Positions 1 through 7,326 of a stretch of 61,772 nucleotides of DNA are shown one piece after another. Numbering within the stretch: the stretch's first letter is position 1; each line of letters begins with the position of its first letter. Source of the DNA: Mycobacterium gordonae (GTDB taxonomy: Bacteria; Actinomycetota; Actinomycetes; Mycobacteriales; Mycobacteriaceae); the NCBI RefSeq assembly GCF_002101675.1, contig NZ_LQOY01000108.1, positions 1 through 61,772 on the forward strand, given 5' to 3'. The translations under genes were made by a program, and so were the position numbers. A model generated the notes under the pieces. The model saw only the letters and a program-made list of their open reading frames with translations. It was not told where the DNA came from and made no database searches.

Positions 1-5
1 ACCCA

Positions 6-26
6 GCCCGTTTCGCGGGCATTTTT
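6..26 (+). terminator. Rho-independent terminator of an upstream gene
   Basis: A GCCCG stem (6-10) pairs with CGGGC (16-20) around a TTTCG loop and is followed by ATTTTT. This is the classic hairpin plus T-run. It would end a plus-strand transcript from a gene that lies to the left of the window. Confidence 0.7.
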
Positions 27-72
27 ATGTGAGGCATGGATCAATTTTCGCGGGCATATTTACATGAGGCAT
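11..72. repeat. Imperfect tandem repeat of the terminator tail
   Basis: A 27-base unit at 11-37 recurs at 46-72 with three differences. Both copies keep TTTCGCGGGCAT, then an AT-rich stretch, then TGAGGCAT. The second copy lacks the left GCCCG stem, so only the 3' half and tail of the terminator were duplicated. Confidence 0.7.
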
Positions 73-131
73 CACGGGCCCGTATATCGCCGGGCAGTTA
101 TCCCGGGCGTGCCCCCTAAACTTGGTTTCCC

Positions 132-1205
132 GTGAGCCTAAGCCTGGGAATCGTGGGTCTGCCCAATGTCGGCAAGTCGACCCTGTTCAATGCGCTGACC
201 CGCAACAACGTGTTGGCGGCCAACTACCCGTTTGCAACGATCGAACCGAACGAGGGCGTGGTCTCCCTGCCCGATCCGCGCCTGGACAAGCTGGCAGAGC
301 TGTTCGGATCAGCCCGCATCGTGCCGGCGCCGGTGACGTTCACCGATATCGCCGGACTGGTCAAAGGGGCATCCGAAGGGGCTGGCCTGGGCAACAAGTT
401 CCTGGCTCATATCCGTGAATGCGACGCGATTTGTCAGGTGGTGCGGGTATTCGCCGACGACGATGTGACGCATGTCTCCGGAAAGGTCGACCCGCGCTCC
501 GACATCGAGATCGTGGAGACCGAACTGATCCTGGCGGACCTGCAGACGCTGGAGCGCGCCCTGCCCCGGCTGGAGAAGGAGGCCCGCACCAACAAGGAGC
601 GCAAACCGGTGCACGAGGCCGCCGTGGCCGCACAACAGATCCTCGACTGCGGCAAGACCCTGTTTGCCGCGGGCGTCGACACTTCTTTGCTGCGCGAGCT
701 GAACCTGTTGACCACCAAGCCGTTTCTGTATGTGTTCAACGCCGACGAGTCGGTGCTGACCGACCCGGCGCGCATCGCAGAGTTGCGCGAGCTGGTCGCC
801 CCGGCCGATGCGGTGTTCCTGGATGCCGCGATCGAATCTGAACTCATCGAGCTCGACGACGAGTCCGCGGCTGAGCTGCTGGAGTCGATCGGCCAGGCCG
901 AGCGGGGTCTGGATGCGTTGGCGCGCGCCGGCTTTCACACACTGAAGCTGCAGACATACCTGACCGCGGGCCCGAAAGAGGCGCGCGCCTGGACGATTCA
1001 CCAGGGCGACACCGCGCCCAAGGCGGCCGGTGTGATCCACACCGACTTCGAGAAGGGCTTCATCAAGGCCGAGATCGTGTCCTTCGACGACCTGATCGCC
1101 GCCGGTTCGATGGCGGCGGCCAAGGCGGCCGGCAAGGTCCGGATGGAGGGCAAGGACTACCTGATGGCCGACGGCGACGTGGTGGAGTTCCGGTTCAACG
1201 TCTAG
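132..1205 (+). CDS. ychF: Redox-regulated ATPase/GTPase YchF (Obg family)
   Basis: This is a cytosolic P-loop nucleotidase of the Obg/YchF family, which binds ribosomes and prefers ATP over GTP. The 357-residue length is normal for YchF. The Walker A motif GLPNVGKST lies near residues 9-17. Switch residues are in the DIAGLVKGASEGAGLGNKF region. The base-specificity motif is NADE (N-x-x-E) in place of NKxD, which is the YchF hallmark. The C-terminal third (KEARAWTIHQGDTA onward) is the TGS domain. A GTG start at 132 is used because the protein begins at the family's usual N-terminus. The gene corresponds by position and content to M. tuberculosis Rv1112 and anchors the synteny of the window. 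Confidence 0.97.
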   Translation: MSLSLGIVGLPNVGKSTLFNALTRNNVLAANYPFATIEPNEGVVSLPDPRLDKLAELFGSARIVPAPVTFTDIAGLVKGASEGAGLGNKFLAHIRECDAICQVVRVFADDDVTHVSGKVDPRSDIEIVETELILADLQTLERALPRLEKEARTNKERKPVHEAAVAAQQILDCGKTLFAAGVDTSLLRELNLLTTKPFLYVFNADESVLTDPARIAELRELVAPADAVFLDAAIESELIELDDESAAELLESIGQAERGLDALARAGFHTLKLQTYLTAGPKEARAWTIHQGDTAPKAAGVIHTDFEKGFIKAEIVSFDDLIAAGSMAAAKAAGKVRMEGKDYLMADGDVVEFRFNV

Positions 1206-1220
1206 TTGGGTCGGCCCATC

Positions 1221-1281
1221 GTCGAGATTGCGTTGAGGGCTGCGTTTCACCACAAACCACGACCATGGACGCAATCTCGAC
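1221..1281. terminator. Bidirectional palindromic terminator between convergent genes
   Basis: GTCGAGATTGCGT (1221-1233) is perfectly complementary to ACGCAATCTCGAC (1269-1281), giving a 13-bp stem. It fills the gap between the ychF stop and the stop of the convergent MarR gene at 1284. A related, weaker palindrome occurs at 8683-8738. Both also contain GGTCGGCCC and CCACGACC. Confidence 0.65.
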
Positions 1282-1283
1282 AG

Positions 1284-1802
1284 CTAGACGGTGGCGTGGT
1301 CGGCGCAGTCGACTCGCAGGTCCGAGATCGTCATCGGTGTGTCATAGAGCTTGCAGTGATAGCTTCGCGTGTCGGTCTGGATGGTACCCAGTTGGACGCA
1401 GGTGCTGCACGCACGCACGACGGGAAGCAGTTGCGCGTCATGGAGTTTGGCCATGACGAGCAGGAGCGTGTCGAGCAGTTGTTCGGCTTCGGCACGGTTT
1501 AGTTTTGACGTGGCGATTTCTGCGGGTGCGGTCCAACGTGCGAGCTCGGCTGCTGTCTTGCGCCCGGCCCGGGTGAGGGCGAGGTCGTGGCGGCGGCGGT
1601 CATTGGGGTCTGGGGTGCGCGCCACCAGGCCTTTGCGGATCAGTGCCGCGATTGCATCGCTGACGGTGGGGTCGGCGACATTGAGTTCGCGGGCCAGCGT
1701 GGCGCTCCGGGCGGCGGGCGGCGGGCCGACGTAAAGCCAACTGAGTAACCGCATTTGGGTGCTCGACAGATCGTGACTTTCGGCGGTCCGCCTGGCCAGC
1801 AC
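1284..1802 (-). CDS. MarR-family regulator with cysteine-rich C-terminal tail
   Basis: The winged helix-turn-helix of the MarR family is clear: LSSTQMRLLSWL, then AARSATLARELNVADPTV with SDAIAALIRKG, then the wing LVARTPDPNDRRRHDLALT. After residue ~128 a tail carries CSTC, YHC and DC-x-DH, a conserved-looking set of four cysteines and a histidine that could bind metal or sense redox state (inference). The first canonical start is GTG at 1802. However, the same frame continues upstream to about 1859 with a MarR-like helix (SLDSKIVAALDRVGDALHV) and contains no ATG, GTG or TTG, so the true start is uncertain and may be non-canonical. The gene is divergent from the monooxygenase operon and is its likely regulator. 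Confidence 0.85.
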   Translation of the reverse strand: MLARRTAESHDLSSTQMRLLSWLYVGPPPAARSATLARELNVADPTVSDAIAALIRKGLVARTPDPNDRRRHDLALTRAGRKTAAELARWTAPAEIATSKLNRAEAEQLLDTLLLVMAKLHDAQLLPVVRACSTCVQLGTIQTDTRSYHCKLYDTPMTISDLRVDCADHATV

Positions 1803-1879
1803 GTGCAGAGCATCGCCGACGCGGTCGAGCGCGGCGACGATCTTGGAGTCCAGACTTCGATGGCGCGCGCCTTCGCCCT

Positions 1880-2029
1880 TCAGAGCACGACCTCGTTCGG
1901 CTTGCCGGCGGCGACGAAAACGAAGGCCCGCGGCGATTGGTGCGTGGTGCGCTGGCTTGCCCGGATCGCGTCATCGGTGATCACCCCGCCCGCGGTGCGG
2001 ACGACGTGTGCCTCGTCGGTGACTCTCAC
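1880..2029 (-). pseudogene. Internally deleted beta-carbonic anhydrase remnant (49 aa)
   Basis: A GTG start at 2029 with a good AGGAAGAGG ribosome site opens a 49-codon frame. Its first half, EAHVVRTAGGVITDDAIR, matches the R-[NT]-A-G-G-V-V-T-D-D region of beta-carbonic anhydrases. Its last half, RAFVFVAAGKPNEVVL, resembles the extreme C-terminus of the mycobacterial Rv1284-type enzyme as I remember it. The central part with the zinc ligands (H-x-D-C-G) is missing. The two ends are joined in frame, so it is either a translated mini-protein or a deletion pseudogene. It ends just before the MarR coding region on the same strand. Confidence 0.6.
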
Positions 2030-2124
2030 TGTGACCTCTTCCTAGCTGTTTGCTGTCGCGGCGGTCTGCGCATCGGAGCGTAGTAGCGGGCGCGGGTAGG
2101 GCCCGACGTTGTGAATCACCCTGA

Positions 2125-2139
2125 TCCTAATGCTTAGGA
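2125..2139. promoter_or_regulatory. Candidate MarR operator
   Basis: TCCTAA-TGC-TTAGGA is a perfect 6-bp inverted repeat with a 3-base centre. It lies in the divergent promoter region between the carbonic-anhydrase/MarR unit and the monooxygenase operon, about 95 bases before the alpha-subunit start. An AT-rich GATATATCG follows at about 2148. Size and symmetry suit a MarR dimer site. Confidence 0.5.
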
Positions 2140-2232
2140 GTCCTTCAGATATATCGCATCATGATCTCGGCCGCGCATCAGCGCAGCTCGACGCGGCTCA
2201 GATCGCAGCTCATGCCCGACCGAGGACGACAT

Positions 2233-3753
2233 ATGCCCAAACTTTCCCGCAGCGACTGGTACGACCTGGCTCGCGACACCAACTGGACGTTCCGCTACGT
2301 GACCGAGGAGGAGGTCTTTCCTGAAGAGCTCTCAGGCACGCACCGGGTCTCCTCGGATGCCTGGCTCAAGTGGGACGAGCCCTACAAGATTGGTTACCGC
2401 GAGTACGTGCACAACCAGGTCACCAAGGACACCACGACCTACTCGCTGAAGAACGCCATCGGGCGGTCGAAGCTGTTCGAGCAACTCGACCCCGGCTGGA
2501 AGTCGGTCATCGTGGCGCACTACGGCGCCATCACCATGCCCGAATACCTGGCCTCGATCGGCGAAGCGCGAATGGGAAGGTTCGGTCGCTCGGCGGCCTG
2601 GCGCAACACGGCAACCTTCGGCACCCTCGATGAGATCCGCCACGGTCAGATCCAGGCATTCTTCCCCTACGGCCTACTCGACAAAGAACCACGAGGTGAC
2701 TGGGTGCTCAAGGCATTTCACACCAACAACTGGATCGTGCTCGCGGTGCGTTATCTGTTCGACGACATGTTCGTCGCCAACGACGCCCTGTCGATTGCGC
2801 TGCAGTTGACCTTCACCCTGGAAACCGGCTTCACGAATCTGCAGTTCCTCGGGATGGCGGCCGACGCGATCGACGTCGGCGACCTGGAGTTCGGCGCCCT
2901 GATCAGCTCGATCCAGACCGACGAGGCGCGCCACGCCCAGCAGGGCGAGCCCACCATCAAGGTGCTCACCGACAACGGCGAGGGCGAGTGGGGGCAGTTC
3001 CTCATCGACCACATGTTCTGGCGGTCCTGGCGCATCTTCGCGTTGCTGACCGGCCTGTCGATGGATTACTACACCCCGCTGGAGAGCCGGCGGATGAGCT
3101 TCAAGGAATTCATCGAGGACTGGGTGGTCAAGCAGTTCGTCGACCAGTTCCGCGACTACGGACTCGAATTTCCTTGGTACTGGCGAGAATTCATCGACGA
3201 GCTGACGTGGTATCACCATGCCATCCATTTGGGTGTGTGGTACTACCGGCCCACGGTCTGGTGGAACCCGGACGCGGGCGTATCGGACACCGAGCGGCTG
3301 TGGCTCGAGGAGAAATACCCGGGCTGGAACCGCGATTTCGGCAAGCAGTGGGATGTCATCACCGACAACATCCGCAACGGCGACATCGCCGCTACCTTGC
3401 CTGAGACCCTGCCGATCACGTGCAATCTGTGCCAACTCCCGATCGTGCGTGCAGCCGGGGTGATCGTCGGCGCACACACCGATCCCGCTCCGCTGACACA
3501 CGTCCACAACGGTCGCAAGTACCTGTTCTGCTCCGAGCCGTGCAAGTGGATCTTCACCCAACGGCCCGATCGGTTCGCCGGTCACCAGTCCTTGATCGAC
3601 CGGGTCCTGTCCGGCGAGATCAGCCCTCCTGATCTGGGCACGGTCTTGCAATACTTCGGCCTCTCGGCCGAGGAACAGGGTCAAGACGCCGACAACTACG
3701 GCTGGGCGCTCAACGGTGTACGCCACGGATCGACCAACAAATCGAAGGGCTGA
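2233..3753 (+). CDS. Toluene/alkene-type diiron monooxygenase, hydroxylase alpha subunit (TmoA/IsoA/XamoA-like)
   Basis: This is the catalytic subunit of a soluble diiron monooxygenase that hydroxylates or epoxidises hydrocarbons with O2. Starting at ATG 2233 gives 506 residues, close to toluene-4-monooxygenase TmoA (about 500). All six iron ligands fall at the TmoA positions: E104, E134, H137 (DEIRH), E197, E231 and H234 (DEARH). T201, F205 and Q228 are also kept. Position 103 is Pro where I recall Gly in TmoA, so the active-site shape may differ. The C-terminus has CNLC and FCSEPC, a complete four-cysteine YHS-like zinc site. An upstream in-frame ATG at 2161 is less likely because family homology starts at MPKLSRSDW and an SD-like GAGGAC precedes 2233. 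The substrate cannot be read from sequence. Confidence 0.93.
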   Translation: MPKLSRSDWYDLARDTNWTFRYVTEEEVFPEELSGTHRVSSDAWLKWDEPYKIGYREYVHNQVTKDTTTYSLKNAIGRSKLFEQLDPGWKSVIVAHYGAITMPEYLASIGEARMGRFGRSAAWRNTATFGTLDEIRHGQIQAFFPYGLLDKEPRGDWVLKAFHTNNWIVLAVRYLFDDMFVANDALSIALQLTFTLETGFTNLQFLGMAADAIDVGDLEFGALISSIQTDEARHAQQGEPTIKVLTDNGEGEWGQFLIDHMFWRSWRIFALLTGLSMDYYTPLESRRMSFKEFIEDWVVKQFVDQFRDYGLEFPWYWREFIDELTWYHHAIHLGVWYYRPTVWWNPDAGVSDTERLWLEEKYPGWNRDFGKQWDVITDNIRNGDIAATLPETLPITCNLCQLPIVRAAGVIVGAHTDPAPLTHVHNGRKYLFCSEPCKWIFTQRPDRFAGHQSLIDRVLSGEISPPDLGTVLQYFGLSAEEQGQDADNYGWALNGVRHGSTNKSKG

Positions 3754-3758
3754 GACTC

Positions 3759-4010
3759 ATGGCGCTACTTCCCCTGACCGCATTGTTCGAGGGTGACGTG
3801 CTTGAACTGCTCATCCCCGTTGACGACGCCGACAGCGTCGAATCCGTCAGTGCGGCGATCGCCCATCACGTAGTCGGTCACCGCGTCGCCCCACGCGACG
3901 CTCCGATCCGGTTGCGTCACAACGGCAATGTGCTGGACCCCACCGCGGGCATCGGCGCGTCTGGTGTGGGTCCACTGGACCACGTCGAGGCCTTCTATGA
4001 GCAGCGCTAG
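3759..4010 (+). CDS. Diiron monooxygenase hydroxylase gamma subunit (TmoB-like)
   Basis: A small ubiquitin-like subunit of 83 residues that packs on the hydroxylase in toluene/alkene monooxygenases. It starts five bases after the alpha-subunit stop, in the A-B-C-D-E order typical of tmo, iso and xamo clusters. The sequence LLPLTALFEGDVLELLIPVD and the C-terminal GPLDHVEAF fit the TmoB pattern of a single beta-grasp fold. Assignment rests on size and position as much as on sequence. Confidence 0.85.
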   Translation: MALLPLTALFEGDVLELLIPVDDADSVESVSAAIAHHVVGHRVAPRDAPIRLRHNGNVLDPTAGIGASGVGPLDHVEAFYEQR

Positions 4011-4332
4011 CGTCTGGACTCCGGTGGCCACCCTCGATGACCTCTGGGAGGGCGAGGTGGCGGAATTCGAGGTGGGTGATCGACCGATTCTGCTCGCCCA
4101 CCTGCGTAGCGGAGAGATCCGCGCCTACGACGGTCTGTGCCCGCACGCTGGCTTCCCACTGGTGGACGGCGAAGTCGAGAACGACGTCCTGACGTGCAGC
4201 GCCCACAGTTGGGAGTTCGACCTCGCCACGGGCGCGGGGGTGAATCCGGCCAACTGCAGGCTGCACAGCCACCCCGTACGCCTTGACGGCGACCAGATCA
4301 CCGTATCGCTCACCGAAGGAGACCGCCGATGA
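3997..4332 (+). CDS. Rieske [2Fe-2S] ferredoxin of the monooxygenase (TmoC-like)
   Basis: An electron carrier that reduces the diiron hydroxylase. The Rieske cluster ligands are visible as CPH (residues 44-46 region) and CSAH about 20 residues later. The length of 111 residues is that of TmoC. The ATG at 3997 overlaps the end of the gamma-subunit gene by 14 bases, so translation is probably coupled. Its own electron source would normally be an FAD/[2Fe-2S] reductase (TmoF), which is not encoded in this window. Confidence 0.92.
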   Translation: MSSASVWTPVATLDDLWEGEVAEFEVGDRPILLAHLRSGEIRAYDGLCPHAGFPLVDGEVENDVLTCSAHSWEFDLATGAGVNPANCRLHSHPVRLDGDQITVSLTEGDRR

Positions 4333-4640
4333 CCGCCGCCGCAGAACAGGACAAACTTGTCGGTCCGGTCGTACGCGGCTTCGACCCCGACGTCGTCGCC
4401 GCCCTGACCGACGCCATCCACAATGACAACCCCGACGCCGTGATCACGATCGAGGACCACGCCGGCTACGTCCGCATCCACGCACCGCGATTCCTCCGAG
4501 TCACCCGCGCGAGCCTGGAAGCAGCTGCAGGCCAAGCCTTTCCGCTGGCAACCCTGGAGCCGGCACTGGTGGGCTTCGCCGGGCGGATCCGCTACATCGG
4601 CGACGACGAACTGCACTGGTACCTGGACCGAGAGGACTGA
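4329..4640 (+). CDS. Monooxygenase effector/coupling protein (TmoD-like)
   Basis: A 103-residue cofactor-free regulatory protein of the MmoB/TmoD family that binds the hydroxylase and couples O2 activation to substrate oxidation. The family pattern is visible in AVITIEDHAGYVRIHAPRFL. Its start overlaps the ferredoxin stop as ATGA, and the beta-subunit gene begins three bases after its stop. Confidence 0.9.
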   Translation: MTAAAEQDKLVGPVVRGFDPDVVAALTDAIHNDNPDAVITIEDHAGYVRIHAPRFLRVTRASLEAAAGQAFPLATLEPALVGFAGRIRYIGDDELHWYLDRED

Positions 4641-4643
4641 CAC

Positions 4644-5648
4644 ATGACCACCGCGAAGACCCGCCAGCTCAAGACGTGGAGCATCACCGGCGACACCAGG
4701 CGTAAACCTACCGAGTACGAAGCCGTCACCGGCCAGTTCCACTACCACTTCAACCGCCAGCCGGCACCGTTCGACCTCGACCCCGGCAGCGCCATTAACC
4801 GCTGGTACCTCAAACACCGCGAAGGCTCACCGCTGCATGCCGAAAGCTGGGAAGGCTTCCGTGATCCCGCCGCACTGAACTACCGTCGCTACATCGCGCT
4901 GCAACACGACCGCGAGGTCTACGCCGAGGGCGTGGTCGACCATTACGAGGCACTCGACGGCGACGACAAACTCGACCCCAGCTGGATCGAAACCCTGTCC
5001 CGAATCTACGTACCCGCCCGCTACCTATTCCACGTTCTGCAGATCACCAGCCTCTACGTCGGACAACTCGCGCCGAGCGCCTACATCACCAACGCGGCGT
5101 TCTTCCAAGCCGCCGACGAATTACGGACATTGCAGTGGATCGCCTACCGCGCCAAGTCCCTGTCGCTCACCCGGAACGCGCAGTTATCTGACGCACAGTT
5201 GGCCAATACCGAAGCGACACGGCGAATCTGGGAGACCGACGAGGCCTGGCAGCCTGCCCGCGAAACGCTGGAACGCCTGCTGTTGGCCTACGACTGGGGC
5301 GAGGCCTTCACCGCGCTGAACCTGGTGGTCAAACCCGCGCTCGACGCGCTGTTCAAGGAGGCGTTCGTCGTGCTGGCCAACGACCATCGCGACGGCCTGA
5401 CAGCCGCGCTGCTACAGGAATCCCGGGTCGACACCACCCGCAACCAGGCCTGGCACGCCTCGCTCGCCCGCTACGCGCTGACGGCCAACCCCGCGAACCG
5501 AACCGTCATCGACGGCTGGATCGAGAAATGGCGGCCCCTTGCCGACCGGGCTGTCGCCGGCCTGGCCACCGCCTTGACCGATCCCGCCGCTATCGAAGAA
5601 CGGGTCGCGCGCTCGGTCGCCGCATTCACCAGTCAGTGGGTCGGCTAA
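4644..5648 (+). CDS. Diiron monooxygenase hydroxylase beta subunit (TmoE-like)
   Basis: A structural partner of the alpha subunit in the (alpha-beta-gamma)2 hydroxylase. It has the ferritin-like helical fold but no iron ligands. The 334-residue length and motifs such as WEGFRDPAALNYRRYIALQHDRE and LQWIAYRAKSL are typical of TmoE/IsoE. It is the last gene of the five-gene operon. A reductase gene (TmoF) would be expected next, but only a short unassigned frame follows, then an opposite-strand gene. Confidence 0.92.
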   Translation: MTTAKTRQLKTWSITGDTRRKPTEYEAVTGQFHYHFNRQPAPFDLDPGSAINRWYLKHREGSPLHAESWEGFRDPAALNYRRYIALQHDREVYAEGVVDHYEALDGDDKLDPSWIETLSRIYVPARYLFHVLQITSLYVGQLAPSAYITNAAFFQAADELRTLQWIAYRAKSLSLTRNAQLSDAQLANTEATRRIWETDEAWQPARETLERLLLAYDWGEAFTALNLVVKPALDALFKEAFVVLANDHRDGLTAALLQESRVDTTRNQAWHASLARYALTANPANRTVIDGWIEKWRPLADRAVAGLATALTDPAAIEERVARSVAAFTSQWVG

Positions 5649-5685
5649 CCGCACAAACCATCACCGCACCAACGGATTCACGCGC

Positions 5686-5847
5686 ATGCCGTGGTGGCGC
5701 GCATCCTATGAGGTCGCCGGCCGGGTGGATATCCGGGCCCGCGGCGTCCCCGCCGGTATTTCAGCTGAGGATCACGCCCACGGTCTGCAATCGTCGTTGG
5801 TCAACCCGGCGCACTATCTCGATCCGGTTGGCAGGCAACCAGATTGA
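5686..5847 (+). CDS. Possible small protein downstream of the monooxygenase operon
   Basis: An ATG at 5686 opens a 53-codon frame beginning MPWWRASYEVAGRVDIRARG and ending LDPVGRQPD. Third codon positions are about three-quarters G or C, consistent with coding in this genome, but there is no clear ribosome site and I recognise no family. It could be a short accessory protein or the worn tail of a lost gene. It is too short to be the missing reductase. Confidence 0.25.
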   Translation: MPWWRASYEVAGRVDIRARGVPAGISAEDHAHGLQSSLVNPAHYLDPVGRQPD

Positions 5848-5859
5848 CTGCGCCGATGA

Positions 5860-6252
5860 TCAGGCGGTCTGTACGGGTGAGGTGGACGGAGTCGGCGGAG
5901 CCGTACTCGGCGCGGTAGGAACCTTGCTGGGGACACTCGGTGGGGTGAGGGAGCCGTACTGCGGGCAGTAGGCCTGGATCGCGGCACCGGTGAAGTACGC
6001 GGCATTCAGTGCCGGCCAGTTCGTCGCGTTGGTGACCTTGGTGGTCAGCTCCGCGTTGCTGGTGTTGGGGTTGGCCTTGAGCGAGTCGCAGACAACCGTT
6101 TTCGCGACTTGGATCGCCTTGTCGGGCGCCCCGAAGTTCATTCCGGAGGTGTTGAGATTCATGATGAACGCGTCGTCGGTGGAATCCGCGTAGGCCGGTG
6201 CGGCCAAGCCGACGGAAAGGACGATCAACGCTATGGCCCTGGCCACCACCAT
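5860..6252 (-). CDS. Secreted DUF732-family protein
   Basis: The start at ATG 6252 follows a strong GGGAGGGG site. A signal peptide spans residues 1-23 (VVARAIALIVLSVGLAAPAYA, with cleavage after AYA). The mature part has the DUF732 pattern: DDAFIMNL, then NFGAPDKAIQVAKTVCD-like with one Cys, and a second Cys in AYCPQY, which probably form a disulfide. A Pro/Thr/Ser-rich tail of about 30 residues ends the protein. Such proteins are abundant and exported in mycobacteria; the function is unknown. Confidence 0.85.
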   Translation of the reverse strand: MVVARAIALIVLSVGLAAPAYADSTDDAFIMNLNTSGMNFGAPDKAIQVAKTVVCDSLKANPNTSNAELTTKVTNATNWPALNAAYFTGAAIQAYCPQYGSLTPPSVPSKVPTAPSTAPPTPSTSPVQTA

Positions 6253-6401
6253 GGCGTGCCCCTCCCTTGATTGCCGCACGCTGGTTCGCGACGCGATCAC
6301 CGCATTTTAACCAAAAGCAGTGCGTGCGGCGCGCCACTCTGGCGAGGATGAGCAGCACGCTCGGCTTACTTCACCCCCGCCCGCGGCGATAGAGTTGAGA
6401 G

Positions 6402-6764
6402 GTGGTCGATGGGGACCGCGCCGACGCTTCGGGCGAGCCTGGTCGGCGCGCTATTGAGAGAAACGAGCGCGAAGCGGACTTCGCGCGGCGAGAGCGGAAC
6501 CTGTCCAGGCGGGAGCGCGTGGCTGACGAGCGCGAGCGGATGGCCGACGAGCGCGACCGCATCGCGGATGAGCGCGAGCAAAACGCCGACGAGCGGGAGT
6601 TGCGGGCAGATGAACGCGAAGGCGCCACGGCCGAGCGTGAGCGGGAGCGATTGCGGCGCGTCGACCAACGGGCGGAGCGTGAGATAGCCGCCGCCAGACG
6701 CGAGGACGCCGAAGTCAGGCGTGCCATGGCGGAAAGCCAGCGAGGTCGCGACGACGTCCCGTAA
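6402..6764 (+). CDS. Highly charged coiled-coil protein with ADERE heptad repeats
   Basis: A GTG-started 120-residue protein. Residues ~30-85 are a run of seven-residue units of the form (V/M/I/N/R)ADERER, repeated about six times without a break. This predicts one long, charged helix or coiled coil. There is no signal peptide and no membrane segment. I recognise it only as a repeat type seen in several actinobacterial hypothetical proteins. The repeats make this locus prone to unit gain and loss. Confidence 0.7.
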   Translation: MVDGDRADASGEPGRRAIERNEREADFARRERNLSRRERVADERERMADERDRIADEREQNADERELRADEREGATAERERERLRRVDQRAEREIAAARREDAEVRRAMAESQRGRDDVP

Positions 6765-7326
6765 TCGGCGACATGACCCGAAGCCGTCCGGACAGCGCTG
6801 ACAGCGCCCGCACCCGGGATGGGAGCTCGGCCGCGACAGCCCACGCCCCTCACTCGACGATCCTGCAGATGGCGATGCTCACCCGTCGTCAGGGTCTCGC
6901 GTCCTGGTGTGCCTACGCCTATCTGTGCCGCGTCTGCCCGAGGGCCGTGGACCCCGGGCCAGCGGCCGGACGCGGTCGCTGACCTTGCTGCTCGATTGAT
7001 ACGCCCGACGCCCTTAACCCGGTTTTCGTGAAAAATACTGTGGCCTGGGCCACGTTGTGGCCGCACTGTAATCGGCCTGGCACCAATTTTGGGCCCATTC
7101 TATACGGCAGATGTGCAATAGAGGTGTTGCCATGCCAAACTGAAAGCAAGCATAGTGCCAGTACAGAGGGCATTAAATGGCGGTACCGGTATTTGCTGTG
7201 GTAATCGAGATTCACAGGAATCACTTCTGTTTCACTTTATAGATTAGTGCGTGACATAGCTGCGGTATATGCAGGTCAAGGGCATATTCCAATTCACGTG
7301 ATAAGTGCCACAAATTTTGATTTCCT
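6765..7326. other. 562-base intergenic region, AT-rich right half
   Basis: I find no convincing gene. The left half has normal base composition. From about 7080 to 7330 the sequence is visibly richer in A and T than its surroundings. GTGGCC-TG-GGCCAC (7040-7053) is a perfect inverted repeat. The right end presumably holds the promoter of the exported protein at 7327. Confidence 0.4.

Noticed and set aside
309..1274. Long minus-strand open frame opposite ychF
   Set aside because: A GC-rich shadow of a certain gene, with no domain-like sequence. Similar long frames opposite metE, the amine oxidase, the kinase and others were rejected for the same reason.
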